From an uncultured PS1 clade bacterium (GTDB lineage: Bacteria > Pseudomonadota > Alphaproteobacteria > MED-G09), in the NCBI GenBank assembly GCA_902537725.1, contig CACBCD010000001.1, positions 1-64,000 on the forward strand: DNA of 64,000 bases, written 5' to 3'. This document shows, piece by piece, positions 10,307 through 20,023 of the stretch (position 1 is the stretch's first letter; every line of letters starts with the position of its first letter). Under the pieces are notes generated by a model. It saw only the letters and a list, made by a program, of their open reading frames with translations. It searched no databases and was not told the DNA's origin. Position numbers and translations under genes: made by a program.

Positions 10307-11206
10307 TTACCTTATTAAGGTTCCGGCACCATGGTCAGTGAATAATTCTAATAAGACCGCGTGCTTAACTCTTCCGTCAACAATAGCAGCACCACCAACA
10401 CCTTCTTTGACACTCTTAAGGCAGGTATTGATTTTAGGTATCATGCCGCCTGAAATTTCACCAGATTCAATCATTTTCTCTATTTTTTCTTCATTAACTT
10501 CTTCAATAAGATTTTGATTAGAATCGAGTACTCCTTTTACATCTGTCAAAATAAGTAAACGTTTTGATTTTAAGGACGATGCAATCGCACCAGCTGCTGT
10601 ATCAGCATTAATATTATATGTCTTACCATCATCACTAATTCCTAATGGTGCAATGATTGGAATAAAATCATTAGAAATAAGTGTTTCAATTATTTCATTA
10701 TTAATTTTTTTTGGAATACCTACAAAACCTAAATCAATAATTTTTTCTATATTTGACTCATTTAAACTTTTTTGTTTTGTAAGTTTTTCAGCAATAAGCA
10801 TTGATCCGTCCTTACCTGATACGCCTACAGCTTTTCCTCCAGCAGAATTTATTTTTGATGCAATATCTTTATTTATTTTACCAGCTAGAACCATCTCAAC
10901 CACTTCTAGGGTACTTTCATCAGTTATTCTCATTCCGGATTCAAATTTTGTTTTAATTCCTAACCTTTCAAGCATTGATCCAATTTGTGGTCCACCTCCA
11001 TGAACAATTACTGGTTTTAAGCCGCTCTGTTTTAGAAAAACAATATCATTACAAAATGACTCAATGAGATCATTATCTGCCATGGCATTACCACCATATT
11101 TAATAACAATAATTGAACCATTATATTTTTGCATATAAGGTAGAGCTGCTGTCAGCATATCAGCATTGCTCAACCAGTCCTTAACAGCTCCTTCTTTTTT
11201 ACTCAT
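10307..11206 (-). CDS. argB: acetylglutamate kinase
   Basis: Second step of arginine synthesis; phosphorylates N-acetylglutamate. The amino acid kinase fold is shown by IKYGGNAMADNDL, VIVHGGGPQIG and LTDVKGVLD. The track start is a TTG at 11218, but an ATG four codons later (11206) has GGGA correctly placed before it and gives the usual N-terminus MSKKEGAVKDW. The leader contains a tandem copy of GGGATTGATT, so two equivalent ribosome-site-like elements lie 10 bases apart. About 62 bases separate it from engB upstream. Confidence 0.95.
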   Translation of the reverse strand: MSKKEGAVKDWLSNADMLTAALPYMQKYNGSIIVIKYGGNAMADNDLIESFCNDIVFLKQSGLKPVIVHGGGPQIGSMLERLGIKTKFESGMRITDESTLEVVEMVLAGKINKDIASKINSAGGKAVGVSGKDGSMLIAEKLTKQKSLNESNIEKIIDLGFVGIPKKINNEIIETLISNDFIPIIAPLGISDDGKTYNINADTAAGAIASSLKSKRLLILTDVKGVLDSNQNLIEEVNEEKIEKMIESGEISGGMIPKINTCLKSVKEGVGGAAIVDGRVKHAVLLELFTDHGAGTLIR

Positions 11207-11268
11207 AATCAATCCCAATCAATCCCTTTTTTCTTATAATACATTAAATATTATTTAATACATTAATA

Positions 11269-11883
11269 CTATTCCACTATGGAAGATATTGTATTCCTTA
11301 GATCCTCTATCCCTTTCCCTTTATGTGAAGATGTTGAATGTATTTCAGGGTGGACAGCAATGAATTTTTGAATTGAATTCTTTGCTTTTAGCAATACATC
11401 CTCCTCATTTATGATTTTATCAATTTTAGTTAAAACTATCTGATAGGAAACGGCACATTCATCCAACATACTCATAATCTCTTTATCAGAGTCTTTTATA
11501 TTTTGTCTTGAATCAATTAATAGAAAAACTCTTCTCAGGTTTGATCTATTTTGTAAATAGAATTTTGATAGATTTGACCATTCTCTTATTTTTTTTTTAG
11601 AAGCTCTAGCAAATCCATAACCCGGCATATCAACTATGTTCATAACAGGTTTTTCAATGGCTATAGAAAAAAAATTTAACTCTTGGGTTCTTCCAGGTGT
11701 TTTGGATGTGTGTGCCAATTTCGATCTTTTTGTTACAGCATTTAATAGTGAAGATTTTCCAACATTTGACCTTCCCAAAAAGGCTACTTCTGGAAGGTTG
11801 CTTATCTCTAAGCCCTCAATATTCGCTACACCTTTCACAAAAGTACAGTTTTTAAAAAAATTATTTTTTTTATATGCTGCCAT
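11269..11883 (-). CDS. engB: ribosome biogenesis GTPase EngB/YsxC
   Basis: Circularly simple TRAFAC GTPase needed for large-subunit assembly. G1 is GRSNVGKSSLLNA, G3 is DMPGYGFA and G4 lies in LTKIDK. The track start at 11922 is a TTG inside yidC; the ATG at 11883, starting MAAYKKNNFF, lies just after the yidC stop and gives about 204 residues, the family norm. No good ribosome site is visible, so coupling to yidC is likely. Confidence 0.94.
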   Translation of the reverse strand: MAAYKKNNFFKNCTFVKGVANIEGLEISNLPEVAFLGRSNVGKSSLLNAVTKRSKLAHTSKTPGRTQELNFFSIAIEKPVMNIVDMPGYGFARASKKKIREWSNLSKFYLQNRSNLRRVFLLIDSRQNIKDSDKEIMSMLDECAVSYQIVLTKIDKIINEEDVLLKAKNSIQKFIAVHPEIHSTSSHKGKGIEDLRNTISSIVE

Positions 11884-11887
11884 TAAA

Positions 11888-13594
11888 TTATTCGCTTGAA
11901 TTTTTTTTACCAAAATTTGCAAATAATGCTATTTCCATCCCCTGTTTTTTCATAATATATGCTTGCTGTAAGATTGATAATAAACCATTCCATGCCCAGT
12001 AAATAACTAGCCCTATTGGGAAATTAGCAGCAATAAAGATCATAAAAATTGGCATCCAAGTGAAAAGTGTTTTTTGAATTTGATCAGTAGGAGCTGGATT
12101 TAGTTTTGTTTGCAGTAAAAAGGTAAGTCCAAATAATAAGTGAAATATTCCAATCATTAAAATTTGAGGTGGTGTCCAATCAATTATTCCAAATAAATTA
12201 AATACCGATAATGGGTCAGGAGCAGATAAATCTCTAATCCATCCAAAGAAGGGTGCATGTCTCATTTCAATTGTTACAAGTAAAACATTATATAGCGCAA
12301 AGAATACTGGTATTTGAATGAATACAGGCAAACAACCTGACAGAGGTTTTAATTCTTCTTTTTTATAAAGGGTTTGCATTTCTTGAGCCATTTTTTGGCG
12401 ATCATCACCATAAAGTTCCTTCATTTTTTGTATTTCTGGTTGAACTTTCCTCATTTTAGCCATTTGGACATAAGATCTATTGACGACAGGGAAGAAAACA
12501 AGCTTTATGAGAACGGTTAAAAGGAGAATAGCTACTCCAAAATTTCCTGTATATATGTATAAGAAATCTAGAATATAAAATAAGGGTTTGGAGATAAAAT
12601 AAAACCATCCCCAGTCAATAATTAAATCAAATTTTGGGAGACCTTTTTTATCTGAATAATCCTGAATTATATCAACTTCTTTAGCTCCAATGAATATTAA
12701 GCCATCGGATGACAAAGTTGAACCTGGAGAAGCGCTTGTAGCCTCACCAGTGTAGCCAATTCTGTAAATATCGCCTTGATTTTGTTTAGATACTTTAAAG
12801 TGAGCTTTTTTTTCACCTTCATCAAGTGAACTTATTGCTGTTGCCCAATATTTATCTCTAATTCCTATCCAGCCATTTTTAAATTCTTTTCGAAAATCTT
12901 GCTCATAAATATCATCATAATCTTGCTCATCTAGTTTTTCGTCAAACCACCCAGTAGGGCCTTCATGAAGAAGACCAAGTGTTTGGCTACTTGGCAAATC
13001 TTTCCTAGATAATTTATTAAAGGGGAAAAGTGTTATAAGTCCAAGAGTATTATTTTCAACTTCTTGGGTAAAAGTAAAAAGATAATTTTCATCTATAGAA
13101 AATCTTTGAATAAATTTTAATCCATTACCATTTTCCCATGAAATAACCACGGGTGTATTTGGTGAAAGTGTACTATTTTGTGATTCTAGTTTCCAAAGAG
13201 TATTTTCATCGGGTAATAAAAAATTTGCTCCTCTTGGTGCCAACCAACCTGATTCAACCCAATATGAATCCTTCTTAAATAATTGAACATAATCGCTATC
13301 AATGCTTGCAGTAGTATTAAATTTTTTTAAGTAAATTTCATTAATTTGAGCTCCACAAAGATCAATTGATCCTTCTAGTCTATCGTTATCGATAATTATC
13401 TTTTCAGACTCACAACTAACTACTTTAACAGGAATTATATTACTAACCTCTGGTATAGATGGATCATCTAATAATGTTTCCTGACTATTTTCTTGTTGAT
13501 AGTTTGGTTGTTCGACAGGAAATAAAATTTGCCAGGTAAAGAGAATAATCATGGCTATAACAATTGCCATTATATACCTCGATGTATCATTCAT
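11888..13594 (-). CDS. yidC: membrane protein insertase YidC
   Basis: Inner-membrane insertase that works alone and with SecYEG. A first transmembrane helix (about residues 8-26) is followed by a large periplasmic domain (to about residue 330), then the conserved five-helix core beginning GNFGVAILLLTVLIKLVFFP. The cytoplasmic hairpin KMRKVQPEIQKMKELYGDD and the motif PLSGCLPVFIQIPVFFALYN are present. At 568 residues it is the long Gram-negative form. Its ATG overlaps the rnpA stop by one base. Confidence 0.97.
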   Translation of the reverse strand: MNDTSRYIMAIVIAMIILFTWQILFPVEQPNYQQENSQETLLDDPSIPEVSNIIPVKVVSCESEKIIIDNDRLEGSIDLCGAQINEIYLKKFNTTASIDSDYVQLFKKDSYWVESGWLAPRGANFLLPDENTLWKLESQNSTLSPNTPVVISWENGNGLKFIQRFSIDENYLFTFTQEVENNTLGLITLFPFNKLSRKDLPSSQTLGLLHEGPTGWFDEKLDEQDYDDIYEQDFRKEFKNGWIGIRDKYWATAISSLDEGEKKAHFKVSKQNQGDIYRIGYTGEATSASPGSTLSSDGLIFIGAKEVDIIQDYSDKKGLPKFDLIIDWGWFYFISKPLFYILDFLYIYTGNFGVAILLLTVLIKLVFFPVVNRSYVQMAKMRKVQPEIQKMKELYGDDRQKMAQEMQTLYKKEELKPLSGCLPVFIQIPVFFALYNVLLVTIEMRHAPFFGWIRDLSAPDPLSVFNLFGIIDWTPPQILMIGIFHLLFGLTFLLQTKLNPAPTDQIQKTLFTWMPIFMIFIAANFPIGLVIYWAWNGLLSILQQAYIMKKQGMEIALFANFGKKNSSE

Positions 13595-13962
13595 TACTTA
13601 ATCTCCCTAAAAGCTCTCTCTAAATCATTTAGAACAGTATTCCAAGAAACTTTATTTGTTTTAATTGTAGCTATTACTACATAGTCGTAACCACTTTTTC
13701 CATACTTTGGAAGAACTTCTTTAATCGCATGTCTTATTCTTCTCTTAGCTTTATTCCTCTCGACAGCATTACCAATTTTTTTTGAAGCTGTAACACCATA
13801 TCTTGGATTTTTTTTATCATCTCTTTTGACTTTTTGAAGAAACAGAGCACAGGTTTTTATGTATTGTCCTTTTGAGGCCTTTACATAATCTGAACGTTTA
13901 GTAATTTTACCTAAAAAAAACCCTAGTTCTTTAGAGCCACTTTCATCTTGTTCAGATTTCAT
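13594..13962 (-). CDS. rnpA: ribonuclease P protein component
   Basis: Protein subunit of RNase P, which trims tRNA 5' leaders. The basic motif KKIGNAVERNKAKRRIRHAIKEVLP is the RNP signature, and GYDYVVIA follows. The track starts it at 14028, but this would run through rpmH. The ATG at 13962 (MKSEQDESG) lies seven bases after the rpmH stop and gives about 122 residues, the normal length. The stop codon shares one base with the yidC ATG. Confidence 0.94.
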   Translation of the reverse strand: MKSEQDESGSKELGFFLGKITKRSDYVKASKGQYIKTCALFLQKVKRDDKKNPRYGVTASKKIGNAVERNKAKRRIRHAIKEVLPKYGKSGYDYVVIATIKTNKVSWNTVLNDLERAFREIK

Positions 13963-13969
13963 AAAATAA

Positions 13970-14104
13970 TTAAGCAGATAGAGACTTTCTACCTTTAGCT
14001 CTTCTGTTAGATAAGATATTTCTGCCACCTACAGTTTGTAATCTTGAACGAAAACCATGACGTCTTTTTCTAACTAAGTTACTAGGCTGGAATGTTCTTT
14101 TCAT
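13970..14104 (-). CDS. rpmH: 50S ribosomal protein L34 (not in ORF track)
   Basis: A 44-residue ORF, too short for the track, translates as [18 protein letters not shown] and continues with [20 protein letters not shown] to KSLSA, an unmistakable L34. It is the first gene of the minus-strand operon rpmH-rnpA-yidC-engB-argB and onward, an order common in alphaproteobacteria. A promoter should lie in the 78 bases between it and rmuC. L34 is a small basic protein of the large ribosomal subunit. Confidence 0.98.
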   Translation of the reverse strand: MKRTFQPSNLVRKRRHGFRSRLQTVGGRNILSNRRAKGRKSLSA

Positions 14105-14182
14105 AATTAAACCTTTATAATTTAAACTTACTGGGTTTATAAAACCAACATATTGTTAAGTCAAATTAAGTGATCAAATATA

Positions 14183-15103
14183 TCATCTTTTTTCCTTATT
14201 GATATTTTCCATATTATCAATAGCTTTTGACATTTGTCTCTCTCTAGTTCCATATTCATCAATCTTATTTAGAATTTCCTCTGCTTTTTTTCTTAATTCA
14301 TTTGTTGAATTGCTAAATTTTTCAAACTCTTTTTTAAGCTTTCCAAATTCATTCATAATTTCAGAGGCTCTTTCATTAAATGACTCAACTCTAAAATTCA
14401 TAGAAATACTCAGAAGGTAAGCTGCAAGTGAATTTGGACCTAGAATTAATACTCTGTAATCTCTGAATAATTCTTCTCTTATATCTAATGTATCAATCAA
14501 TTGAATAAGAGCCTCACTAGGGATATACATAATTCCAAGATCTGAAGTTTTACCAGTTAGTAAGTACTTTGTTTTTATATCTTCCGCATCGCTCTTAACG
14601 TGCCTCTCAATATCTTTTTTTGATGATTTTACTTTTTCTTTATCACCTTTTGATGAGGCTTCTATATAATTGTCATATAGACCAGATGGAAATTTAGCAT
14701 CAATTGGCTGTAGTAATCCCCCTGGAAGAATAATTACAAATTCAACTCTTTTGCCGCTGCCCTCAATTATCTCTTCATTTTCTCTATATCTGTTTTCAGG
14801 GAAAATATCTTGTATGATAGCCTTTAATGACCATTCACCAAACTGTCCTGCTTTAGTTCCACCAGACAAGTAGTTACGTAATTTCTGAATTGGTTCTTGA
14901 AAGTTTTCAATAGAAATTCTTAAATCTGATAATGCTTTTTCTTGTCTATTAAGCGTTTCACTTTGAGTTTCTTGATTTTTTTCAAAGTCTGTAAAAATAT
15001 TTTTATTATCATTTGTTCGTTTATTTTGTTTATTAATATTAAAAAATATTAAAGCCATCACAACTAGCAAAGTAATTAATAGTATTAAAATTAAATAATC
15101 CAT
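14183..15103 (-). CDS. rmuC: RmuC-family DNA recombination protein (short form)
   Basis: RmuC proteins are nuclease-fold proteins thought to limit DNA inversion and rearrangement. The N-terminus is one transmembrane helix (LILILLITLLVVMALIFF), followed by a coiled-coil stretch (about residues 25-75). The core contains GEWSLKAIIQDIFPENRY, LQPIDAKFPSGLYDNYIEA and a second coiled coil at the C-terminus. At 306 residues it is shorter than the E. coli protein, which has a longer coiled coil. The ATG follows AAAGGTAAAT. Family call is firm; the molecular function of the family is only partly known. Confidence 0.9.
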   Translation of the reverse strand: MDYLILILLITLLVVMALIFFNINKQNKRTNDNKNIFTDFEKNQETQSETLNRQEKALSDLRISIENFQEPIQKLRNYLSGGTKAGQFGEWSLKAIIQDIFPENRYRENEEIIEGSGKRVEFVIILPGGLLQPIDAKFPSGLYDNYIEASSKGDKEKVKSSKKDIERHVKSDAEDIKTKYLLTGKTSDLGIMYIPSEALIQLIDTLDIREELFRDYRVLILGPNSLAAYLLSISMNFRVESFNERASEIMNEFGKLKKEFEKFSNSTNELRKKAEEILNKIDEYGTRERQMSKAIDNMENINKEKR

Positions 15104-15126
15104 ATTTACCTTTATAATATTTTAAA

Positions 15127-15203
15127 TGGCGCGCCGGGGAAGATTCGAACTCCCGACCCCTTGATTCGTAGTCAAGTACTCTATCCAGCTGAGCTACCGG
15201 CGC
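15127..15203 (-). tRNA. tRNA-Arg (anticodon ACG), CCA encoded
   Basis: On the minus strand the sequence folds into a full cloverleaf: acceptor stem GCGCCGG paired with CCGGCGC, D arm with AGCTCAGCTGGATAGAG, anticodon arm CTTGA-CTACGAA-TCAAG giving anticodon ACG, and T arm with GTTCGAATC. The discriminator base is G and the 3' CCA is encoded in the DNA. ACG is read as ICG after deamination and serves CGN codons. It lies between rmuC and the P1 peptidase gene. Confidence 0.97.
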
Positions 15204-15241
15204 AATACAAATATTATAAACTAAAAATTGGAAAGAAAGAA

Positions 15242-16246
15242 TTAATCATATTTTTCTTTCCAAGAGGTCATATCCCCTAAGCTTTTTGCTTCGTAAACTC
15301 CTCTTGCTATAGACCTTGAGCATACTCTAGCTCCTAACTCTCCAATTATATTTATATCATTCAGGGTTAATTCTTTTGTCAATGTACCAGTGCTTAATAC
15401 AAATATTACATCACCGTCAACAGGTGAATGAATTGGTCTGATTGCACGTGACATTCCTGAATGAGACATAATAGCAATTCTTTTTGCACCTTTTGAATCC
15501 AGTTTTGCATTGGTTGCAATAATGCCTATTGTTGTATTCTGCTTAGGCATAGATCTAGATGCTGAAGTTCCACGAAGGATTTTTAATGAGGCTTTATTAG
15601 GAGGACCTTTTGATCCAAACTCTTGATTACACTCATCAGTTGCAGCCCAAAATTGACCAGTTTTATCATCAACAACTGAACCATAACTATTTACAGCAAA
15701 CAAGCCTCCAACTTGTAATCCTTCCTCTGTAATATATGATGCGCTTCCAAGCCCTCCCTTCAATGAGCCAGCCATTGCACCATAACCAGCGCCGCTATTA
15801 CCAAGAATAATATCTTCAGATAAGTTTTTTATAGCTTCTTGTCCGAGGTCATAATAAGGAGGATTATCTTTCCATTCTTTATCACCGCCATTTGCAAGGT
15901 CATAAAGAATTGCACCTGGTATCATGGGAACATGTTTTGATTTTTCTGATGGTTTATATCCTCTTCCTTGTGAACCAATATAATTTCCTACGCTGCTTGC
16001 AGCCTCTAAGCCCCATGTTGATCCACCTGAAAGTACTATTGAGTCAACAGTATCAACTAAATTGTAGGGGTTTAATGCCCCAACTTCTCTTGTACCAGGA
16101 GCACCTCCTCTAACATCTGCTGATGCAATACTACCTTCAATAGGAGTAATAACTGTGCATCCAGTAAAAACTCTCTCATCATGAGAGTTTCCAACTAGAA
16201 CACCATCAACATCTGTAATTAGATTTTTTTTTCCTGTACTAATCAT
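15242..16246 (-). CDS. P1-family (S58/DmpA-NylC-like) N-terminal nucleophile hydrolase
   Basis: Self-cleaving aminopeptidase or amidase family that includes DmpA and the nylon-oligomer hydrolase NylC. The protein begins KNLITDVDGVLVGN and has the glycine-rich core SGGSTWGLEAASSVGNYI. The segment QNTTIGIIATNAKLD fits the site where NylC-type enzymes cleave before a nucleophile Thr. The track start at 16264 is a TTG; the ATG at 16246 (MISTGKKNLIT) matches the usual family start and is preferred, though no clear ribosome site precedes either. There is no signal peptide. The substrate is unknown; peptides with D- or beta-residues are possible from the family. Confidence 0.88.
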   Translation of the reverse strand: MISTGKKNLITDVDGVLVGNSHDERVFTGCTVITPIEGSIASADVRGGAPGTREVGALNPYNLVDTVDSIVLSGGSTWGLEAASSVGNYIGSQGRGYKPSEKSKHVPMIPGAILYDLANGGDKEWKDNPPYYDLGQEAIKNLSEDIILGNSGAGYGAMAGSLKGGLGSASYITEEGLQVGGLFAVNSYGSVVDDKTGQFWAATDECNQEFGSKGPPNKASLKILRGTSASRSMPKQNTTIGIIATNAKLDSKGAKRIAIMSHSGMSRAIRPIHSPVDGDVIFVLSTGTLTKELTLNDINIIGELGARVCSRSIARGVYEAKSLGDMTSWKEKYD

Positions 16247-16312
16247 TATAAGGAAACTAAACAAAGGTTATAAAATTGTATAGTATGAAAAATTAATTGC
16301 TTTGGAGATTTT

Positions 16313-18007
16313 ATGAAATTTTTTGTTTTTATAATTCTATACTTAACCTCTTTTACATCTATTTATGCAGAAAGTACCTCTCCATCTAAGGGAATAATAG
16401 CAACATCAAATCCCCATGCATCTAAAGCAGCAAAAGATATTATCGATAAAGGTGGAAATGCAATTGACGCTTCGGTCGCAGTTCAATTAGTTCTTACTCT
16501 TACTGAACCTCAGGCTACAGGAATTGGTGGAGGTGCTTTTATGCTTTATTGGGATGAGAGTACATCAAAGTTATATTCGGTAGACGGTAGAGAGAAGGCT
16601 CCATCGAAAGTTAATGAAAGTTTATTTTTAGATAAGAATGGTAATAAAAAAAGATTTTATCCTGATGCCGTTGTTGGCTCTCAGTCTGTAGGTGTTCCAG
16701 GTATTATAAAACTTCTAGAGGAGACTCATAAAAAATTTGGTAAATTGCCATGGGAAGATCTTTTTGAATATGCAATTAATTTATCTGAAAATGGATTTTC
16801 TGTTTCACCAGCGTTAAATTCAATTTTAGGTTATCTCAAACCCCTAAAAGAAATAGAGCCAGCAGCCTCTTTTTATTTTATTGAGGGCCCTAAAGGTATA
16901 AAGAAACCTGTTCCTGTTGGTCATATATTAAAAAATATAGAGTACTCAAAAACACTAAAAAGATTAGCAAAATATGGTTCTGATGATTTTTATAAAGGAG
17001 AAACTGCAAAATTAATTATTGATACACTAAAGAATGATCATGAAGCCGCAAAAATGTCTTTTGAAGATTTAAAAAATTATCAAATTGTATGGAGAGAGCC
17101 CCTATGTAGAAAATATAGATCATATAATGTTTGTGCCATGGGTCCCCCATCATCTGGCGGATTGACAATGTTGATGATGCTTAAAATTTTTGAAAGTTTT
17201 GATATTAAATCAATGGGACCTAACTCAATTGAAATGGTCCATCTCTTTTCCGAAGTTAATAGAATTGCTTATGCTGATAGAGCTTATTATATGGCTGACT
17301 CTGATTTTATTGATGTACCAGTTGAAGGCTTGCTAAATAATTCCTATTTAGAGGAAAGAAAAAAAATCGTTAGTTCAAGAAGCTACATTAAAAATATTAC
17401 ACACGGTTATCCAAAAGGTGCAGAGGAATTTGAAAAAAATATCGATATTTCAAAACCCTCAACAAGTCATTTTGTTATAGTTGACAAAGATGGTAATGCA
17501 GTTTCTATGACTTCGACAGTTGAGGGCCCTTTTGGGAGCCACTTGATGGCGGGGGGTTTTATGCTTAATAATGAACTAACTGATTTTTCTATGTTACCTG
17601 AACTAAATGGTAGAAAGATAGCTAATAGGGTTCAGCCAAACAAAAGACCAATGTCTTCTATGACACCAACAATTATTTTTAAGGATAAAAATTTATTTGC
17701 CCTTACAGGATCTCCAGGGGGAACAAGTATAATTAATTATGTAACTAAATCAGTTTTAGGTCTTATTGACTGGGGTTTAGATCCATCCGAAGTTACTGAA
17801 TTGCCTCACTATATGAATAGAGGTAATTATACAGAATTAGAGAAAAATACAATTCTTGAGAATTTAGCTACTGAATTAGAATCCTTAGGTCATCCAATTA
17901 AAATTCAGAATAAAAGAAGTGGTCTTCATATCGCATTAAAAAAAAATAATGGGTATATAGGATCGGCTGACCCAAGAAGAGAGGGTTTAGTTATCCCAAT
18001 TAACTAA
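16313..18007 (+). CDS. ggt: gamma-glutamyltransferase (periplasmic)
   Basis: Hydrolyses or transfers the gamma-glutamyl group of glutathione and related compounds. It begins with a signal peptide (FFVFIILYLTSFTSIYA). The large subunit carries GGNAIDASVAVQLVLTLTEP and GIGGGAFMLYW. The autocleavage site and nucleophile Thr lie in PSTSHFVIVDKDGNAVSMTS, followed by GPFGS and the PNKRPMSSMTPTI stretch. GGAG precedes the ATG. At 564 residues it is full length. It is transcribed divergently from the P1 peptidase and upstream of the acyl-CoA synthetase, which suggests scavenging of amide-bonded compounds, but this is inference. Confidence 0.95.
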   Translation: MKFFVFIILYLTSFTSIYAESTSPSKGIIATSNPHASKAAKDIIDKGGNAIDASVAVQLVLTLTEPQATGIGGGAFMLYWDESTSKLYSVDGREKAPSKVNESLFLDKNGNKKRFYPDAVVGSQSVGVPGIIKLLEETHKKFGKLPWEDLFEYAINLSENGFSVSPALNSILGYLKPLKEIEPAASFYFIEGPKGIKKPVPVGHILKNIEYSKTLKRLAKYGSDDFYKGETAKLIIDTLKNDHEAAKMSFEDLKNYQIVWREPLCRKYRSYNVCAMGPPSSGGLTMLMMLKIFESFDIKSMGPNSIEMVHLFSEVNRIAYADRAYYMADSDFIDVPVEGLLNNSYLEERKKIVSSRSYIKNITHGYPKGAEEFEKNIDISKPSTSHFVIVDKDGNAVSMTSTVEGPFGSHLMAGGFMLNNELTDFSMLPELNGRKIANRVQPNKRPMSSMTPTIIFKDKNLFALTGSPGGTSIINYVTKSVLGLIDWGLDPSEVTELPHYMNRGNYTELEKNTILENLATELESLGHPIKIQNKRSGLHIALKKNNGYIGSADPRREGLVIPIN

Positions 18008-18021
18008 TCATATGGTTTTCA

Positions 18022-19536
18022 ATGAATCAAAATTTATATGAAATTTTATATAAAAATTTTAAATCAGATCTAGACAGAACCTGCTTAGAAATTCCAAATT
18101 GTAAAAAAATATCCTTTAGGGATTTAGATATTCTGTCGGCACACTTTGCTTCATTCTTGAATAGTTTGGGATTAAAAAAAGGTGATAGAATGATTTGTCA
18201 AATTGATAAATCCTTATCAGCGATTGGATTATATTTAGGTTGTTTAAGAACTGGAGTGATATATACACCTCTTAATACATCTTACACCAAGAATGAGGTT
18301 GAATATTTTATAAACAATATTGAACCCAAGTTATTTGTTTGTAGGCCAGAATCAAAAGATATCATTAAAAATATTTGTTCACAATTAGACGTGCCTTCAT
18401 TTATAGCTATTGGAACAAAAGAAAAGGATCCTGTGCTTAATGAAATTTTATCGACAAAACCTCTAAATATTTTTGAGAATTGTAGCGATCAAGATATTGC
18501 TGCAATTTTATTTACATCTGGTACGACGGGTAAATCAAAAGGGGCTATGATTACTCATGCTAATCTATCATCTAACGCACTGGCTTTGAGAGAAATATGG
18601 GGGTTTACTAGTGAAGATGTTTTATTACACGCTTTACCAATTTTTCATGTTCATGGATTATTTGTTGCTTTAAATACAGCTTTATTAAGTGCCTCAAAAA
18701 TAATTTTTTTGGAAAAATTTAATATCGAAGATGTTGTAAGAAATCTATCTAAGTCAACTGTTATGATGGGTGTCCCAACTTACTATAATAGATTGGTTAA
18801 TGAAGTAGAATTTAAGAGTGATTCCTATAACAAAATGCGTTTATTTATTTCTGGATCTGCACCATTAATTGAAAAAACTTTTAATGAATTTAAAGAAAAA
18901 ACAAATCATTCGATTCTAGAAAGATACGGAATGACTGAGACAGGAATGATTACTTCTAACCCTCTTCATGGAAATAGATTAGAGGGAACAGTTGGCTTTC
19001 CTCTTCCTAAAGTTTCAATTAGAGCTACGAAGGACGGAGAGGTTTTAGCTGATAATGAGAAAGGTGTAATTGAGGTAAAAGGGCCTAACGTCTTTAGGGG
19101 TTATTGGAGAATGGAAGAGAAAACTAAGGAAGAATTTACTGAGGATGGCTTTTTTATAACAGGTGATATTGGTCAGATTGATAAAAATGGACGGCTCACT
19201 TTGTCTGGAAGGTCAAGTGATATGATTATCTCAGGAGGGTACAATGTATATCCAAAAGAAATTGAAATAATTTTAAATACTATTAAAGGAATAAGAGAGA
19301 GCGCAATAATTGGTGTTAAGCATTCAGATTTGGGCGAATCTCCTATAGCAATTTTAGTTTCAGAGAGCGAAGATTACAAAATTTCTGATAAGGAAATTAT
19401 TGAAATATTAAATGAAAAAATTGCCAAATATAAAATACCGAAATTATTTATTTGGATTAATGAATTACCTCTTAACGCTATGGGGAAAGTACAAAAGAAA
19501 AATTTACGTATTAAATATGAAAAAATTTTATTATGA
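18022..19536 (+). CDS. acyl-CoA synthetase, malonyl-CoA synthetase (MatB)-like
   Basis: ANL-family adenylating enzyme. The AMP-binding P-loop is LFTSGTTGKSKGAMITH. LLHALPIFHVHGLFVALN and ERYGMTETGMITSNP resemble malonyl/methylmalonyl-CoA synthetases closely. The C-terminal domain has FITGDIG, GRSSDMIISGGYNVYPKEIE and a catalytic Lys in NAMGKVQKKNL. It follows ggt by 14 bases and precedes the epoxide-hydrolase-like gene by 27 bases, so all three may form one transcript. A different short dicarboxylate or fatty acid substrate is possible. Confidence 0.87.
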   Translation: MNQNLYEILYKNFKSDLDRTCLEIPNCKKISFRDLDILSAHFASFLNSLGLKKGDRMICQIDKSLSAIGLYLGCLRTGVIYTPLNTSYTKNEVEYFINNIEPKLFVCRPESKDIIKNICSQLDVPSFIAIGTKEKDPVLNEILSTKPLNIFENCSDQDIAAILFTSGTTGKSKGAMITHANLSSNALALREIWGFTSEDVLLHALPIFHVHGLFVALNTALLSASKIIFLEKFNIEDVVRNLSKSTVMMGVPTYYNRLVNEVEFKSDSYNKMRLFISGSAPLIEKTFNEFKEKTNHSILERYGMTETGMITSNPLHGNRLEGTVGFPLPKVSIRATKDGEVLADNEKGVIEVKGPNVFRGYWRMEEKTKEEFTEDGFFITGDIGQIDKNGRLTLSGRSSDMIISGGYNVYPKEIEIILNTIKGIRESAIIGVKHSDLGESPIAILVSESEDYKISDKEIIEILNEKIAKYKIPKLFIWINELPLNAMGKVQKKNLRIKYEKILL

Positions 19537-19563
19537 TTAGATTTTATTTTTAGAGGATATGAA

Positions 19564-19944
19564 ATGAATAATACTACAAGAGCTTTAAAATTTATTGAAC
19601 ATTGGAACAATAGAGATATTGAGGGAATCATAGACTCTATGACTGATGATTGCTTTTATCATAATATTCCAATGGATCCTCAGCGTGGTAAGGATGAAAT
19701 TAGACCTTCTTTAGAAGCATTCATTCAAATGGCATCAAATATTGAGTGGATTGTCCATAACATTGCTGAGAATTCTGATGGAATTGTTCTTACAGAAAGA
19801 ACCGACAGATTTGAAATTAATGGCCAGTGGATGGATATTTTAGTAATGGGAGTTATGGAGTTTAAAGATGGTCTCATATGCAATTGGAGAGATTATTTTG
19901 ATATGAAGACTTATGAACAGGAAACTGCCAGAGTTTTAGGATAA
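19564..19944 (+). CDS. limonene-1,2-epoxide hydrolase-like protein (NTF2 fold)
   Basis: Small alpha+beta cone enzyme. The segments RTDRFEINGQWMDI and GVMEFKDGLICNWRDYFD carry the Arg and Asp positions of the Asp-Arg-Asp site in limonene epoxide hydrolases, and MTDDCFYHNIP is the usual family N-terminal element. The length of 126 residues fits. The ribosome site is TAGAGG before the ATG. It would add water to an epoxide; whether the substrate is a terpene is not shown. It lies downstream of the acyl-CoA synthetase and converges with the VOC gene. Confidence 0.8.
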   Translation: MNNTTRALKFIEHWNNRDIEGIIDSMTDDCFYHNIPMDPQRGKDEIRPSLEAFIQMASNIEWIVHNIAENSDGIVLTERTDRFEINGQWMDILVMGVMEFKDGLICNWRDYFDMKTYEQETARVLG

Positions 19945-20023
19945 TGAATCATCTTTCTACTCACTTTTTAGTTATTGAGTTGACTTGTTAGTCAGTGAAT
20001 TTTAACTCCTGATTAATAATTAA

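Noticed and set aside
13962-14028. Track start of rnpA at 14028
   Set aside because: It overlaps the clear rpmH coding sequence in another frame; ATG 13962 gives the normal RnpA length.
19945-20023. Convergent terminator between the epoxide-hydrolase-like and VOC genes
   Set aside because: Short dyads such as TGACT-TGTT-AGTCA are present but are AT-rich, short and not followed by a clear T run.
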